64,000 nucleotides of DNA from Cinclus cinclus (GCF_963662255.1 NC_085053.1:2790001-2854000); one strand, 5' to 3'; shown: positions 33,000 through 46,035, counted from the stretch's first letter. Notes: generated from the sequence alone by a model not told the origin. A program made the numbers and translations.

Positions 33000-35559
33000 T
33001 TCAGCCGCAGGGAGCAGGAAGGAAGGAGGGGACGTGCCGGTGGGGAGCCGGCACCGGGAGGGGAGAGCAGAAAAGAGCTTTTGCAAGAGCAACAGGCAGG
33101 GATAAAGCGAAGCAGCGTGGAAAATGTAGGAGACGGATGAGGGGCAGGTGGCAGGCTGGGACCTGGAAGGCACCTGGCTTTCTGTCTGGTCCCCTCTGCT
33201 CCTTGGCTGTGCCTTCCCTGGAGCTCCGTGGAGCTGCAAGGCACTGGATTCATTTATCGTCTCCTCCTAAACACATTGCTCGAGTGCGGACACAGGGATG
33301 CTCCACCGACCCCCAGCAAGCCCGTACCTGGTCTGGGAGGGATGCAGGACGGCTGGAATCCCTGCCCGGGGAGGCAGGAGAAGGCAGTGTCCCCAGTCTC
33401 CTCCTTTGGACTGTCTCCAGCAGAGGCAGGAAGGTGACAGGCAGCGGTCCCCGGGGAGGTTAATTAAAGAGCCTCTTGTGCCTTCGAGCGGGCACCTCCG
33501 GCCCCAGGGGAGCCGGCGGAGAAACAGCCCCAGGCTCTGGCAGGGCAGCAAAGAGCATCCCAGCCACCAGCCGAGCTGCTGGCCACCACCACCCTCTGCC
33601 AGCCAGCAGCAGCGGGGAGAGGAGCAGCCGAAGCCACGGCTTCGGGGATCTGGCGCTTTTCCTGACAGCTCTTGCTCGTCACCAGCTGCTCACGCTGGGG
33701 CTCGGTCCTGCTGCGCCCCAGGGGCTGGGCAGAGGCGAGAGCAGGGTGTCTGCGCGGGGCTCCGCATCACCGCAAGCGCTGCCCAAAGAGGCAGAGGTGT
33801 AAAATGGAACAGCGTCGGGAGAACTGGCCCAAAAATCACCCCGGCACTGAGGGAAGCGGCTCAGAACAGCAGCACGCTCACTCCAACCTAAGCAGAGCCC
33901 CCTCAGCACCCCATGACTGCATCAGCCCAGTGTTCGCCTGTAAATCCCAGCCATGAGCGTCTTCAGTGGCACCCATGGATCCACTCAACCGCGGGATGCA
34001 GAAATGAGTAAAAACTCTGGCTGCCATCACCGGAGTGCCACTCACAGAAGTTTTCTTGGGTCACTGGGAGCAAGGAGCCCGTCTGGCAGCAGCAGAGGCG
34101 CTGGGGGAGCGCTCAGGGGACTAATTTCTCTTTTCATCTGTCACTAAAGTCATCGATGTGGCTGTGAGTGATTCACACCAGTGCATGAAAAGCCTGTGAG
34201 TCACACGCTGGATGCAGTGGGTGGGTGCATTGACTCAGCCACTCCGGGGATCGGGCACAGGGGGCTGTAGCCTCACACGGCCAAGGGGACAGTGCTGTTT
34301 GCATGGGGTCAGAGGCAGAGATCTGCCAGAGATCTCACGCACATGCTCAGGTCCCCATTAGTGTCCTCAGCAGTGCGGGTGAGCCAGAGGGAGGCCCTGC
34401 CTCAGCATCAACCTGTCACCTGCCCAGAAAAGGTGCCAAAGTGCAATGGGGCCGGGCCGTGCTCTCGCTCAGCCTTTCACTGGCAAAAGGTTTGCAGTGC
34501 CCTGTATGTCAGCAGAGGAGGAAGAACACCCCACCACCCACCCCAGGTACTCAAGGGGTTCAAACGCTTCACAAATCACAGCGAACAAACTTTCCAGGTA
34601 TTCCAGGATCGCCGAGGAGAGAGGAAACTCTGCCAGGCGGCAGCAGAGACCAGAAGGGAGCTCAGTGCCGGGGCCTGATGCCACCACCACCTCCTCCACC
34701 TCCCAGCCCTATAGCTCCTCACCCAGGGGAGCTCAGCCCGCCTGCACAGAGACCTGCAGTGCTGCATAAACGCGTTGGGGAGAAGGGGCTGAAGGAAACC
34801 CTCCAAAACACTCACATTTGGACGAGACTGGGTCTCTCCAGTCACTCAGGGGGTGGTGGCTGTGCCCCAGCCTTGGCAGAGCTGCCGGCAGCAGCAGCCG
34901 AGGCTGAGAGCGCTTGGCTCATCCCGCTGACAGCGCCTTCCGTGATGCTCTGCCTCTTCTGCCAAACCAGCCCGGCCGTGGATCGGGACCAGCCGGGGGT
35001 GTCACCGCTTCCCACGGCACCCCGAGCCCAGACCGCCCCATCTGCAGGGCGGACCAAGCCCAGAGAGCAGGGTGAGATGTGACCCCCGGGGGACACAGCG
35101 TGGTGCAGGCTCCGGGTAGCACTTGGCAGCCCGGGATCGTGGGGGAAGTGTTTGTTATCCCTGGCCCCGCTCCAGCCGCGCAAGGAGCCACGGGCACCAA
35201 AACACCAAAACGCTCTGCAACGCAAGAGCAGCTGGGAGAGCTGGAACGACGAGGCAAACAAACCCTGATTTAGGACCCCACTCATTCATCACTGTCGCCA
35301 GCAACACCCAGGCATTCAGGAGCAGCACCTGGACCCACAGAAAGCGGGGACACAACACGAGACAGAAGAGCACTGGGTGCCGAGGGCAGGAAGAGAAGAG
35401 GAGAGGAGGAAAGAGATCCCGCGTATCTGGGAAGCCTTGGGCTGGTAGGGGAGGAGGGCTGGGGCCGAAGGGTGCCAGTGCTGCCCTGCATCCCACCCGG
35501 GGCTCCCCAGGACAGGGATGAGAGACGGGTGACACCTCAATCCGGCTTCACCCACTCAC
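33000..35559. other. CpG-enriched flank of the 36-kb island
   Basis: CpG frequency rises from about 33.0 kb (for example 33,480-33,780 and 34,980-35,200) towards the island at 35.6-37.1 kb. Many long frames are open on both strands because of GC content (up to 259 codons near 34.3-35.1 kb), but none has a recognised motif. A minus-strand donor-like CAG|GTACGG lies at about 33,325-33,330. Confidence 0.4.
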
Positions 35560-37110
35560 CCACTGAGGCATGAGGGTGGGCAGCCCCCGGAACGGCCCCA
35601 CTTACACACGATCCTTCCCGAGGGTAGCGGGTCCCCCGGGACCCCCAGCCCCCCAAACCACCCTAAGCAGAAAGCCGAGGCTCCCTTAGTACAAACTTTG
35701 CGAGAGCCGATTCCCTCACCCCAGAAACCTCTGGACTGGGAAAAAAGCGGGAGCCGAGCTCCAAACTTGGGGTGCCGTCCCACAGCGTCGCTGGAGCCCC
35801 CCGAGGTCCCCGTTCACAACCCACCTGTGGCCTCTGGCTGCCGCCGGCTCCTTCCCCCGAGCTCCAGCCCCGGAGCCCCGCGCATCCCGGAGAGCAGCAG
35901 AGACAGAAGGGAGGGGAGGAGGTGTCCACCGGGAATCGCTCAGGGAGAGGAGGAGGAGGAGGATGGAGACAGCCCCAACTGGCGTCTCCCGACCGTCCCC
36001 AACAGGTAGCAGCGAGCTGGGGGGGGGGAGCACGACGTCCCCACGGACTTTGGGAGAGCAAGCGGGAGCTGGTCCAGGGCTACCATCCCGCTGGGCATGG
36101 CTTACCTGGGGACAGAGGCATGGATCCGGCCGGGGGCTATTCCAGAGACATGATTTGTAATGGAAAAAGGAGGAAAAGAGCCGTGGGGAAGGGAGGGAAA
36201 AAAGGAGGGAGGGAAGAGGAAGGGGGGAGGGAGAGACGAGAGGAGCAGGGAAGGAAGGAAAGGGGGAGGGGGGACAAAACGAAATTTAACCAAAAAAAAA
36301 AAAAAAAAGGGAGAAAATAGAGACAGTTAAAATCTGTCTCCTGCCCACACAGAGAGAAAGAAATTTCTGACAATCGGAGGAAAGGAACTCGCACATAAAC
36401 CAGAAGGGGCAGACGGGGGATAACAAAGGAGGGAAGGATCCGAGACAAAACACGGCGGCAACTACCCGGGCACAGAGCCCCTGGCACAGCCCCGGGGCGA
36501 GGACGGGGCACACAGCTTCCTCTCTGCCCATCCAGGCCACCCCGGGGCCCAGCAGCAGCACCCACAAACCTGGCGAAGGACCCCCATCGCCCCAGCAGCC
36601 CGTGTCAGTGCTCCCCCATCCCTTTTCTCCTCCTCTCTGCGCACACCAGGGCACGGTGACCGTGACAACCAGCCAAAACAAGGGCAGCTGTGGGGACAAG
36701 GGCCACGGATGCTTATCCTCATCAGCCAGAAATTGCTCCCGCTGCACGAGAGAGCTGCCGCTGGGATGCGGTTGTGTATGCGTTTGCAGCCCAATTCGCA
36801 GAGGGGCATCTCCACTCCTTCTGCTTGGGATCTTATTTGGCTTTCCCGGGCAGCACCCGCGGCCGGCTGGACCTGGAGGTGCGGGGTGGAAGGGCTGGAG
36901 GTGACACAGCCGCTCTGAGTGTCACTGGAGGAGCCCCACAGCCCTGTCGCCGGCGCTGCTGCTCCAAGGCACCGCGCACATTTCTTATATTCCCCCCGAG
37001 CACGGCCAGGGAGGAGCCCTGGCACGGCACAGCTCAGCACGAGCCCGGCTGCTCGCCGCGGAAGCCCCCAAAATCTCGTCGACGCTTTTGGCTCCTCTGG
37101 GAGACCGCAC
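35560..37110 (-). promoter_or_regulatory. CpG island, possible promoter/first exon on minus
   Basis: GC-rich sequence with many CpGs. The minus strand has a good splice donor CCCAG|GTAAGC (last exon base 36,106, intron from 36,105) just inside the island, as expected for a 5' untranslated first exon. Another donor-like GG|GTGAGT lies near 35,566. The nearest minus-strand coding blocks downstream are the exons at 16.5 and 13.5 kb, so this may be their promoter. No TATA box or recognised coding sequence is visible, and the link to those exons is an inference. Confidence 0.4.
36176..36308 (+). repeat. Purine-rich tract ending in poly(A)
   Basis: GGGA, GGAGG and GAAGG runs on the plus strand from 36,176 to about 36,274, followed by a 17-base A run at 36,292-36,308. 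It is a low-complexity homopurine block with several G-runs inside the CpG island. Confidence 0.85.
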
Positions 37111-38959
37111 CCTGTAGCCAGGGGCTCGTTCGGGTGGCCCACATCACAAGGTCCCCTTGCCTGGGATTTTTCCTTTCACCACGCTGCAGAGTATCCCAGG
37201 AAACCTGCGTGGCTTGGCAACATCCAGCAGCATCCTGGACTTTTAAGCTTCCAGGACTGGATACAAAGGCTGCCCCAAAGCTGCCCCTTACCCTCCCTCT
37301 GAGCCCAGGCAGGTGCTCCGTGGCACACAAGCCCTGCCCCGGCACACGCCTCACCTGCACGGGCAGGTGGCACCACCGGTGCCCATCCTCCAGAGCTGGG
37401 GCACCACTTTGGTTCCTTGTGCTTTGCCAGGGCACCGTGTGGCTCTGCAGTGCCTCACTGGCATCTCTGGGGCAGGGAAAACAGCAGAGCTACTCACCCA
37501 GGCACCCCCTGACAGGGACACTGCCACCCAGCCTGGCTGCTGTCTCTTTAAAACCTTCATCCCTAAATCTGAATGAAGAAAATCCTGGAGATGAGTGCTT
37601 CATTTAAATATCTCATCCAGCACTCCCTTCATTCATTCATCTGTTCATGCTCGTGCCCCAGCATGCTCCTGCCAGCACCTCGGGGAGGAGGTGCAGAGGA
37701 AAAACCTACATATTCCCATTCCCATTGGGATGGATACAAATCCCTCAAATTACTCCCAGAATCCTGCACACCAAAATCCAGCCCAAGCAAGGCCATTCTG
37801 GCATACACAGAGGGGTGCAAATACTGCCACTGGGTCCACTCCTGTCAGTAATTCTCCCACTCATTCACCTGTGTTCCCACAAGCTGGCACTGATAGGGAT
37901 GGGGATGAGAACATTCCCTGTTAGAGGGCATCCCTCCAGCTCCCTAGAGCAGGGGCTTTACCACATGCCACACACAGCCCTGCATGCATGGCGCTCCCAA
38001 ATCCTGCTTTCCATGACCTCTTTGCAACTGGGACTTATCCAGGTGGGAGCCAGCTCAAACACTCCAAGACCACTTCCCCAGCAACAAGCCCGGGGTGTGT
38101 TTATTTAAATATACACGTGCTGTTCCTTGGGGACCAGGGATGCCTTGGATGCAGATGTCTCCATGGTTACCTGCTCACCGTGGGAGCTGGGGGTAATTGA
38201 ACTCTGGGGAGTTCACCATCCACCGCCCATCTCGCTGTCCTTCCCCGAAGCTCCACTGCCTTCCCAGCAAGGCAGCTCCCAGCTCCAGTGCAGCAGGGGG
38301 GGGGAGGAGAAGCCAGGTTCTCCCCAAGAGCTCCTTACGTGAATAATTTTGCCGGCTCCGTGGATGATTGGGCACGAATGCAGATCAGCTTCCTCATCCC
38401 CGAAAGAAAAGACATTCCTGATCAGTGCCGAGACAAAGCTGAGCATCTCCTCCCACCACCCAGAGCTAGACAGGAACGAAACACGGAGCGACAGCATCAG
38501 GAGCAGCACTGACATCCCAGTGCCCAGCTGCCGTCGTCTCTGGGGAACTGCCGGCATTCCCAGGGAGCTGCAGGAGCTTCCCCCAGCCCTGCAGGGTGAG
38601 AGTCCAAGGAAAAGAGCCAAAAAATGCGTGGCTGCAAAGCCCAGCTAGGCAGAAATGAGCATCCAGGGGCCTCTGACTTTGTTCGAGCCTGAGGTTTGTG
38701 GAAGTACCTGGAGAGGCCTGAGCCCCTTGTCCAAACCACTTGGAGCTGACCCATGGTCTCTGCTGACCCTGTATCCTCATACAGCAGCACTGTGTAGAGT
38801 CACCTCAAGGACCTCCAAGTTTTTAACCCACAGCACAGCACAAAATCCTAATTGGTGCTCCTCCTCCCCACATATACAGTCACAAACATTCCAGGTGCAA
38901 ACTAACAGGGGGCAGTTTAGAGGAAAATCAGGGGCCAGCAAAACACAAGTTGTTGGGGG
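37111..38959. other. Gene-free interval
   Basis: No gene is supported. A 305-codon plus-strand frame ending near 37.6 kb reads through GC-rich DNA without motifs. The rest is unique sequence. Confidence 0.4.
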
Positions 38960-39200
38960 AAAAATTCATCTGGAAGAACTGGATTTGTCTAGTCTGGAAA
39001 TCAGAAGAGATTGGGTAGCAGTCTTCAATTATGTAGAAGGTTGCTGCAAAGGGTGTGGGAATAAATTGTTCTGCATCCCCACAGGGAACAGGATGAGGCT
39101 GTAAATTGTAGATTAGACCAGAAAAAAAAAACACCACAGTGGCAAGGATTATTTAAACTGTGGGATAGACAACAGGGAAGCTGCTGGGATTTGAGAGCAG
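38960..39200 (+). repeat. Older CR1-like LINE fragment, sense on plus
   Basis: Matches an older CR1 type: 'TTGTCTAGTCTGGAAATCAG', 'GTCTTCAATTATGTAGAAGG', 'TTGCTGCAAAGGGTGTGGGA', 'AATAAATTGTTCTGCATCCC'. Divergence is higher than in the other copies and the 3' end is lost, so the right boundary is approximate. Confidence 0.7.
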
Positions 39201-42200
39201 GCAAGACAAACACCAGTGAAGTGGGCTGGAGGAAGCAGCAGCCTTCCTGAGACTGGGAAGGGACTCCTGTGCAAGGTCTGCTCCTCCCCAGGCGTTTTAG
39301 CAGTTTGTGCCTACTTCAAGCTGACTTTTCACTGCTTTCTGCCAAGTATGAGTGGACCCACAGCTTTTTTGGGGGTGATGCCCTCACCTTGTGCAGTGGC
39401 CACGGTGTTGCAGGTACCACAGCATCTCACCCTGCCATCCCGGGGGAGGAGAGCACCCAGAGCTCTCTGTCCTGTGCTTAGGACCCACAGCACATCAGGG
39501 AACACCACTCGGGGACCACCTTCCCTCCCAGGGAAGCTGCAGCAGGATGGCATCACCCACCCTCCACTTCCCAGGAGGAATTAGCGCTCCTCACTCCCTC
39601 TGCAGCCACCACCTGTAAAGCTGACCAGTCTGGATCAGAAACTTCTGCTCCTTGCACCTCTTTTGAGTGCCATGCTCATGGCTTTCAAGCTGATCTGTGC
39701 ATTTTTTCTACCAAATAAGCCTGTGGGGATTTTAAACAGAGCTAAAGAAACAAGAGATGAAGCCCAGGGCCAGCTGAAAGCATCTTTAAAAACAAAGAAG
39801 CCCAGTGTATTCAGCAAAACCTCCAACCCGGCTGCCAAATTGTCTGCTAGTCCCATCAGGGGCTGAGAGCTGGAGAGACCCAGATATTCACAGACTTCCA
39901 CCAGGAACAAGTCCTGCTGCCCTGCAGAGAAGAAGTTACAATTGCCATAGGGAAGAGAAATTGGGCAAGGGGTGCTGTGTGCATTCCACATCTGGTAAAT
40001 ACTCAGAATTCTACCTTGGGGTGAAAAAAAGCACCTTCCAGTAAATGCCACATGCTCACACTAAGGTTTGCTCCCAAGGACCTGCCTGTGCCAAAGTACA
40101 CACTTCTGTTTAACAACAGGAGAGCCCATGGAACTTGAAATATCTTTAATAATATTTGCTCTCTCACAATAATATGAAAGCTAACAAGGCCAGAAGAGAA
40201 AAAAAAAAAATCCTACATCTCAGGATGTTTATGTAATGTGAGACTAAACTTTCCTGAAGTAGGAACTTTTCCAAAACCAGACAATCCTCCCTGGAAAAAA
40301 AAAAACATATATAAATTTTCAGTAATAAATTTATGAGATGAGGTTGCAAAAGAAAAATTCCAGGCTGCTGTAGGAGACAGACAAAAACATGGATCTTTCT
40401 CTTTGGGGCTGTACTTCTGGCCAGCTGAATCACAAGGAAGCTGCATCTTAAATGGGATGATCAAGAAGCACTATATTTGTCTGGAAAAAAGACTCCTAAA
40501 AATCTCACCCATCAGCTATTGCAAGACTGCAAGAAATAAATATCAGCAAACTTCCCTCTGAATGCTCTGGCCAAATTTTGTCAACTGGGTTATGACCAAA
40601 CAGGCAGAAGTTCGAGCCTGTCACTGAAACCTGAGCACAAAGGAGATACCTCTGCCCTGCCAGCTGCTCCACCTCAGACCCCTAGTTTATATTCCATTTA
40701 TGTAACAAGTGCTGTTCTCCACCTCCCAGATCCCATCTTTTAGCTGGAACACATATTTTCCTGGCACTTGTTCTGCTTCACTACCCAGCCTCCTGTGTTT
40801 AAAATGCCTCTGCCTTGTGGAAAGCACCCAGGGACCTGTGCTGTTCCCCTGCTCCTCTGCGACTGCAGGTGCCTGCATTTCAGCACAGAGACATTTTTAT
40901 CCACATCCCCACCCTCCCCATCCGTGCCTGAGCTGTTTGACTCAAATCTGAGCCATTTCTCAGGGTCTGTCTCACAGCCCAGTCAACACAGAGGGAAACG
41001 GAGCCAAAAACCCATTTCTTTCTGATCTGATTGTTTGTTTTCCTGCCTTTCCAGTTTGGGATTTTTGACAGGGAGCCATGTGAAACCAACTGCTCATTGT
41101 TTACTGGGAAGCCTGCGGCAGCGTTTTAGTCATTTCGCTCACCAAAGGACCCGAGGAGATGATGGAAAGTCAATTAGCTCCCTGCAATAACCTCTTTGGC
41201 AAAGCTCTTTGGTGTCCACGCACACAGAAAAGCCAACCCAAAAGAGTGCCCCGGGGTGTCATCACCAGAGCAGGGCAAAGCTGCTCCTGCTGTGCTGCCC
41301 AGTTTCCTCCTCCCCTGCTCCCACAGCTGAGGAACCTCCCCAGAGCCACCCTGCTCCTTATCCACAGCTGATCTGGAGGGTTTGGAGAGAGGAACAGCAT
41401 GGCAGAGTCCCTGAGACAGCAGCACTGCCTCCAGCTCCATCATCCAGACAGCATCTTCCCAGCCCCTCCAAAAAAAAAAAAAAAAAAGGCTCCTTGTGCT
41501 GGGGCAGGATGGGCAGATCCTCACCCTAAAATGACAATCCAAGAGACAGATGAAGTCACCCCCTCCCTGAGACAGCCCAAATATCCCAGGTGCATTGGCT
41601 GTGTGGCACTTTTCCCAGCAAACCTTCAATCATGTTTCTTGAATCTGCTCCAAGAAAACTTTGCAGCATCCCCCTGACTGCAGAGCAGAACGGGGTGTTA
41701 TCCCAAGAGAATAAATAAAAAACAGTAGCTTTAAAATGTGCTCATTTTTAACATGTTCTCTGGCACCTGCTGGCTGCTCATCCCCAGCCCCAGGGCTCAT
41801 CCAGGTGGTTTTAAGCCAGGATTTGATGGATTTGCCAAAGCCCCTACTCCTCTCCAGCCACTGTTTTCCACCCAAATACTGCAACAGAGTGCTCCAGCTT
41901 CCCAAATGCCCAACAGCAGCATTTTGTCCTCTTTAGCTCCTCCACCAGCTGCAGACCTCACCAGCAGCTTTGTTGGTTTTCACATTATTAAAATATTAGT
42001 GAATTATTAAAAATATTTTTAACAAGCACAGCTTAGGGCTGGGCCCCAAACACTTCCAGAAACAAACATCTTGTGATGTTCCTCCACTTACAGTAACACT
42101 GAAACAGACGAGAAAACATTTTACTCACTGCAAGTTCTCCTGATTTCATTCCTATTCAAGTCAAGCATAGCTCCTAAACCATTGCTTTTATTGTATGATC

Positions 42201-42731
42201 TTTGTGATGTTATCAGTTGTGAGCCCTTCCCTCATAAAACATTTTCCTTCACCAGATGCAGGGGGGGTTCAGCACCTTCAGCTGCAGTAGGCAGCCAGTT
42301 CATCACGATCTGTTATAAAAGACTCAAAGAAAAAGGTCAATGTTTAACAGCTTTGCCTTTTCCACACTAAGTTTGTGGGATGCCAGAGGATGACCAGGGT
42401 CTTCTGAGTACCCTGTCGAGAGCAGCACAGCAAATGCTGCAGGTTGCCCAATCTGCCTTCATCTCCACAATCTTTTCCAGCCCTGGTCTGGGCAGAAGCA
42501 GGAGTCAGGCACAGTTTTATCCTCACCCCAGCTCCCAGACCAGGGAGCCCCAGGAAGCTCAAAAGCCATCTGATATTCCTGTTCCAAACATATCCTCCTG
42601 AACACCTGAAGCTCAGCAGCCTCAGGAATTTTCACAGGCTGTGCCTAATCCACTCATTTGGGATGTCCTGGGGCTTGGAAGCTCCAGCCTAATTCGCCTG
42701 CTTGGATCAAGAGGAATTTAGCACAAAACAT
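39201..42731. other. Gene-free interval
   Basis: No exon or RNA gene is supported. AT-rich unique DNA around 40.1-40.6 kb and a CpG-retaining unique patch near 41,085-41,210 (TGTTTAC forkhead-like site, GTCAATTAG) are the only notable parts. A poly(A) run lies at 41,470-41,487. Confidence 0.4.
41470..41487 (+). repeat. Poly(A) run
   Basis: About 18 consecutive A. Confidence 0.9.
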
Positions 42732-42784
42732 CATGAAATAGAATCACTGAGGTTGGAAAATACCCAGAAGATCATCAAGTCCAA
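42732..42784 (-). repeat. Short CR1 LINE 3' end, antisense
   Basis: Complement of a CR1 tail: 'AATAGAATCACTGAGGTTGG' then 'AGAAGATCATCAAGTCCAA'. Only about 50 bases are recognisable. Confidence 0.8.
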
Positions 42785-43395
42785 AGGAATTTGTCCTTCC
42801 TGTCCACTTTGCTCTCCAGAAGCAAACTGGATTTTATTCCCCAAGCCTTTAACTGATGGATTCACAAAGAGACAGTGGCTCCCCCAGTGGGATCTGACCC
42901 ACAGATTTGAAACCAGAGGGCTGCAAAGTGACCTTAACACTGCAGAGGGGGTCACTGCACAGCCACCATACCACACTGCCAGCCTGCCCCAGATTTACCT
43001 GAACACACCAAAGAGATAAAGACCCCCTGAGCAAAGCTGGGAGCTGGTGGTGGTCATCCCCAGGGAGCCCCAGTGCTGTTTCCATGGGGGATGATCCTGC
43101 CCAGGGAACAGGGAAGCACACACCAGGCAAGGCAGCCAGAATCCCCAGGGCTGCTTCAGGCTTGCAGGCACAGCTCCAACACATGATAAACAACAATATT
43201 AGTGAAATAATGTCTAAACAGAGCCAAACAGGATCCTCTTGCCAGCCAGCAGGGAGGGAGCATCACTACAGGAGGCACCCAGAGATATATATACAAGGGA
43301 AACTCATAATGCTGAAGAGATGCTTTTTGGCACCTTTCTCCCCTGGGTGCAGTTTTTTTTTCAATCTCAGCCTGTGAGCAGTCTCTCCTCTACAC

Positions 43396-43822
43396 TGTTG
43401 CCTGGAAAGGCTGACCTGGAACAGAGACTAGAGCAAAAGGAATACAAGAGGTATTTATTGAAAGGATGCACTTTGGGCAGTGCAAGAGCCTGGCTGGGGC
43501 TGCACCCAAATCAAATCCAAGATGGATTTTGGTCACGAGTTTTTACACTTTTATGAGTTTTGGTTCATCTACATATTGGGGTCAATTATCCAACCACAGC
43601 CCCAGGCTATGAAGTCTCAGCCCCCTGGCTTGCTCCCTTTCCCTCGCAGTTCTTTCTGCATTTTGGGTACCAGTTGTCCTTGATCCTCTATCTAGAAAGG
43701 AATTGTTTTGTCCAACCACCCTGTGAAGAGACCTTACTAACACCTAATATAAACTTTCAGAGTTACACGCTAAGCAGCAGAGATTCTGAAAAATATAAAA
43801 GCTAAAACCCAAGGCATCAACA
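43396..43822 (-). mobile_element. Solo LTR of an endogenous retrovirus
   Basis: On the minus strand the element starts TGTTG and ends CAACA, the inverted terminal bases typical of LTRs, with a length of 427 bp. The minus strand carries a TATA-like TTTTATATTTTT near its start (about 43,795) and AATAAA at 43,454-43,459, about 58 bases before its end, the usual U3-R-U5 arrangement. No gag, pol or env sequence adjoins it, so it is a solo LTR left by recombination. No target-site duplication is evident in the immediate flanks. It resembles avian ERV LTRs in general form; I cannot name the family. Confidence 0.7.
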
Positions 43823-43944
43823 CCAGAGTTTTTCCTCGTCCCTTGGCACTCCTGGTGGGACAGTCAGGACATGTATGGATGCCAAGTCACATCCTTAAAG
43901 TGAGTCGCTCCCCCTTCAGACAGGTGTCCTGCAAATCCTGAAAT

Positions 43945-44093
43945 GCTTTATCCCATCCCAGGAAGGGTTCCAGGCCACGTTGGAGAGGGTTTGGAGCCAT
44001 CTGGTCTAGTGGAAGGTGTCCCTGCCCATGGCAGTAGGGTGGAACCAGATGGTCTTTAAGGTCCCTCACAACCCAAACCGTTCTGTGATTCCC
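43945..44093 (+). repeat. CR1 LINE 3' end, sense on plus
   Basis: 'CAGGCCACGTTGGAGAGGGT', 'GGTCTAGTGGAAGGTGTCCC', 'AAGGTCCCTCACAACCCAAA' and a terminal CCGTTCTGTGATTCCC. It lies about 120 bases from the solo LTR. Confidence 0.9.
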
Positions 44094-45944
44094 ACCCCTG
44101 CCCAGAGAGAAATCCCTCTTTTAGCCCCAAGGACTCCAGCTCTAGGCAAACCAGACACAGGCCCCATAAAGACACATCCAGAATGCCTCCCCTCTCCTGG
44201 GCATGCAACACTGCTCAGGGAGAGGTGGCTGGAGCAGGATGAGGATCTGCAGCACTGGTCCCAGTGCTTCCATCTAATCCCCAAGCTGCTCACCTTAAAG
44301 CAGCACCCACCCTAAGCCAGCCTGCCTTGCTCTGATCCCTCTGCTTGCTGGAGCCACTGACAGTGGGTGTTAAAGCCTTACAGGAGCAGCTGTCAGCAGC
44401 TGTATTTAAGAAAGCTGAGAGCTCTGAGCTAGCTCTTATCAGCTTTAACACAGCTCTCCTGATGTGTCTTCCAGGAAAAATGAGGTTTCAAGGGGTCTTT
44501 GAGGAAATCTGGATCCAGATAATTCAGCTAAATCCAGGGAAAGCTGGTAACCCCAGAGAAAAATCATCGGCTGCAGCACATAGAAAGGCACCACTGCTTT
44601 CCTCTGCTAAAGGCCAGTGTGCCAGCCCAGGTTCAAAGCATTTCCCAGAGGCTAGCAGGATGCTGGAATGTCTTCTTGAGGCAGCCCAGCTGTGAATTCC
44701 TCTAGGACACACCTGGAGCGATGAAGTTGACTGTGCCAAGGAGAACCTGCGGTCCCAAAAGTACGTGAAAAATGAAGACTATAAGAAGGCAGGGGAAACA
44801 CAGAAAGGAGGCCTACATGTACCAGCTTTGAGCACAGCCTGTTACCCAGCTGATGGGGAACAGAAGCTACTACACTATTTTTAAAATCTGGAAAAGCAGA
44901 CCTGGATTGAGCAATGGAATAAGCTGGGAGGGGGGGAAATTGTTCTCATGAGCTGGAGCTGAGTCTCTCTGCTCTCAGCTCCCTTCCTTCTGCAGGACCT
45001 GTTGGGCTCATCCCGATCCACCTTACCTGGGCAGAGCTTCAGAAAGCTCCCCGTTTCCCTCAGGATTTTGCCTCAGGGATGCCCAGGGCTGCCTGCACCT
45101 CCTCCTATGGAAATGGTGCTCTAAAGCAAGAGCTTGCGCTTTGCTCTGAGGAAAGCAAGGAGAAGATTCAGCTTTACAGCCCGGGATTTCAGCAGATTCA
45201 GCTCCACTGCCTCTCCCCCCTCACCTTCCCTCAGAGCTCACATTTGGGCAGTTCCAGCTGAAGGCAGCCAGGAGCTGAGGGAATTGTTGCTGGGAAACTG
45301 TTCAGGAGCCCTGGCTGGAGGAGCACCTACAGCACAGGCTGGCACCAGGCACTGGCCCCGGATTCTGGCACTCAATCCCAGCCCAGGAAGTTGCAAATGA
45401 GACCCTTATTTAGGATGTTGGTGCTAATCAGAAAAGCACGTCTGCTAAGCAAGCAGGGTGGGATGTCATGGCCTGCTGCACTCCATTAAAGGTTTTGTGG
45501 GGTGGTTTCCCCTCAAACCACTCCAGGGCCAGAACTTGCTCCCCCTTGGTCTGCAGGTGCCTGGAGCAGCTTCTCCTCTCCGGCTCTTTTCCAGCATGGA
45601 TCCATGAGCACTACATCCCTCTGCTTGGGGACAGCTCACTGCCACCAGGGACATCATCCTTTGTCATTCTACAGACTGGAGATAAAACCACCACCCTGTA
45701 ACACCCAGCTTTCTCCTACCTGCCCCCAGGAACACGTCAGAGCCTGTAATGAGCTTTGCTCCTCTGCCAGTGTGGCCTTGGGGATTTGGCTGGCCGGTTC
45801 CAGCCTCACAGAGAGAACCACAGCAACCCACGGGATCTAGGAGGCAGTTTCCTACATTAAAAAAACACTCTTTCCTACATGAAAAAAGCCTCTCCGTGTA
45901 CTGTCTTACTCAGTAAACTACACTATCTAACACTCCCAGGCACG
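44094..45944. other. Gene-free interval
   Basis: No gene is supported. A minus-strand donor consensus (CCCAG|GTAAGG, exon side at 45,027) follows an 81-base open stretch, which is too little to call an exon. Confidence 0.4.
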
Positions 45945-46035
45945 TGGTGTGAATTTTGGGACTGTGCAGGGCCAGGAGTTGGCCTCAATGATCCTCGTGA
46001 GTCCCTTCCAACCCCAGATATTTTGTGACTATAAA
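45945..46035 (+). repeat. CR1 LINE 3' end, sense on plus
   Basis: A CR1 subfamily tail with the 'CAATGATCCTCGTGAGTCCC' block followed by TTCCAACCCCAGATATTTTGTGA. It differs from the 'GATCTTTAAGG' type seen in other copies. Confidence 0.85.

Noticed and set aside
36690..37607. 305-codon plus-strand frame
   Set aside because: It reads through GC-rich island DNA, overlaps a 226-codon minus frame, and shows no domain or low-complexity pattern typical of a known family.
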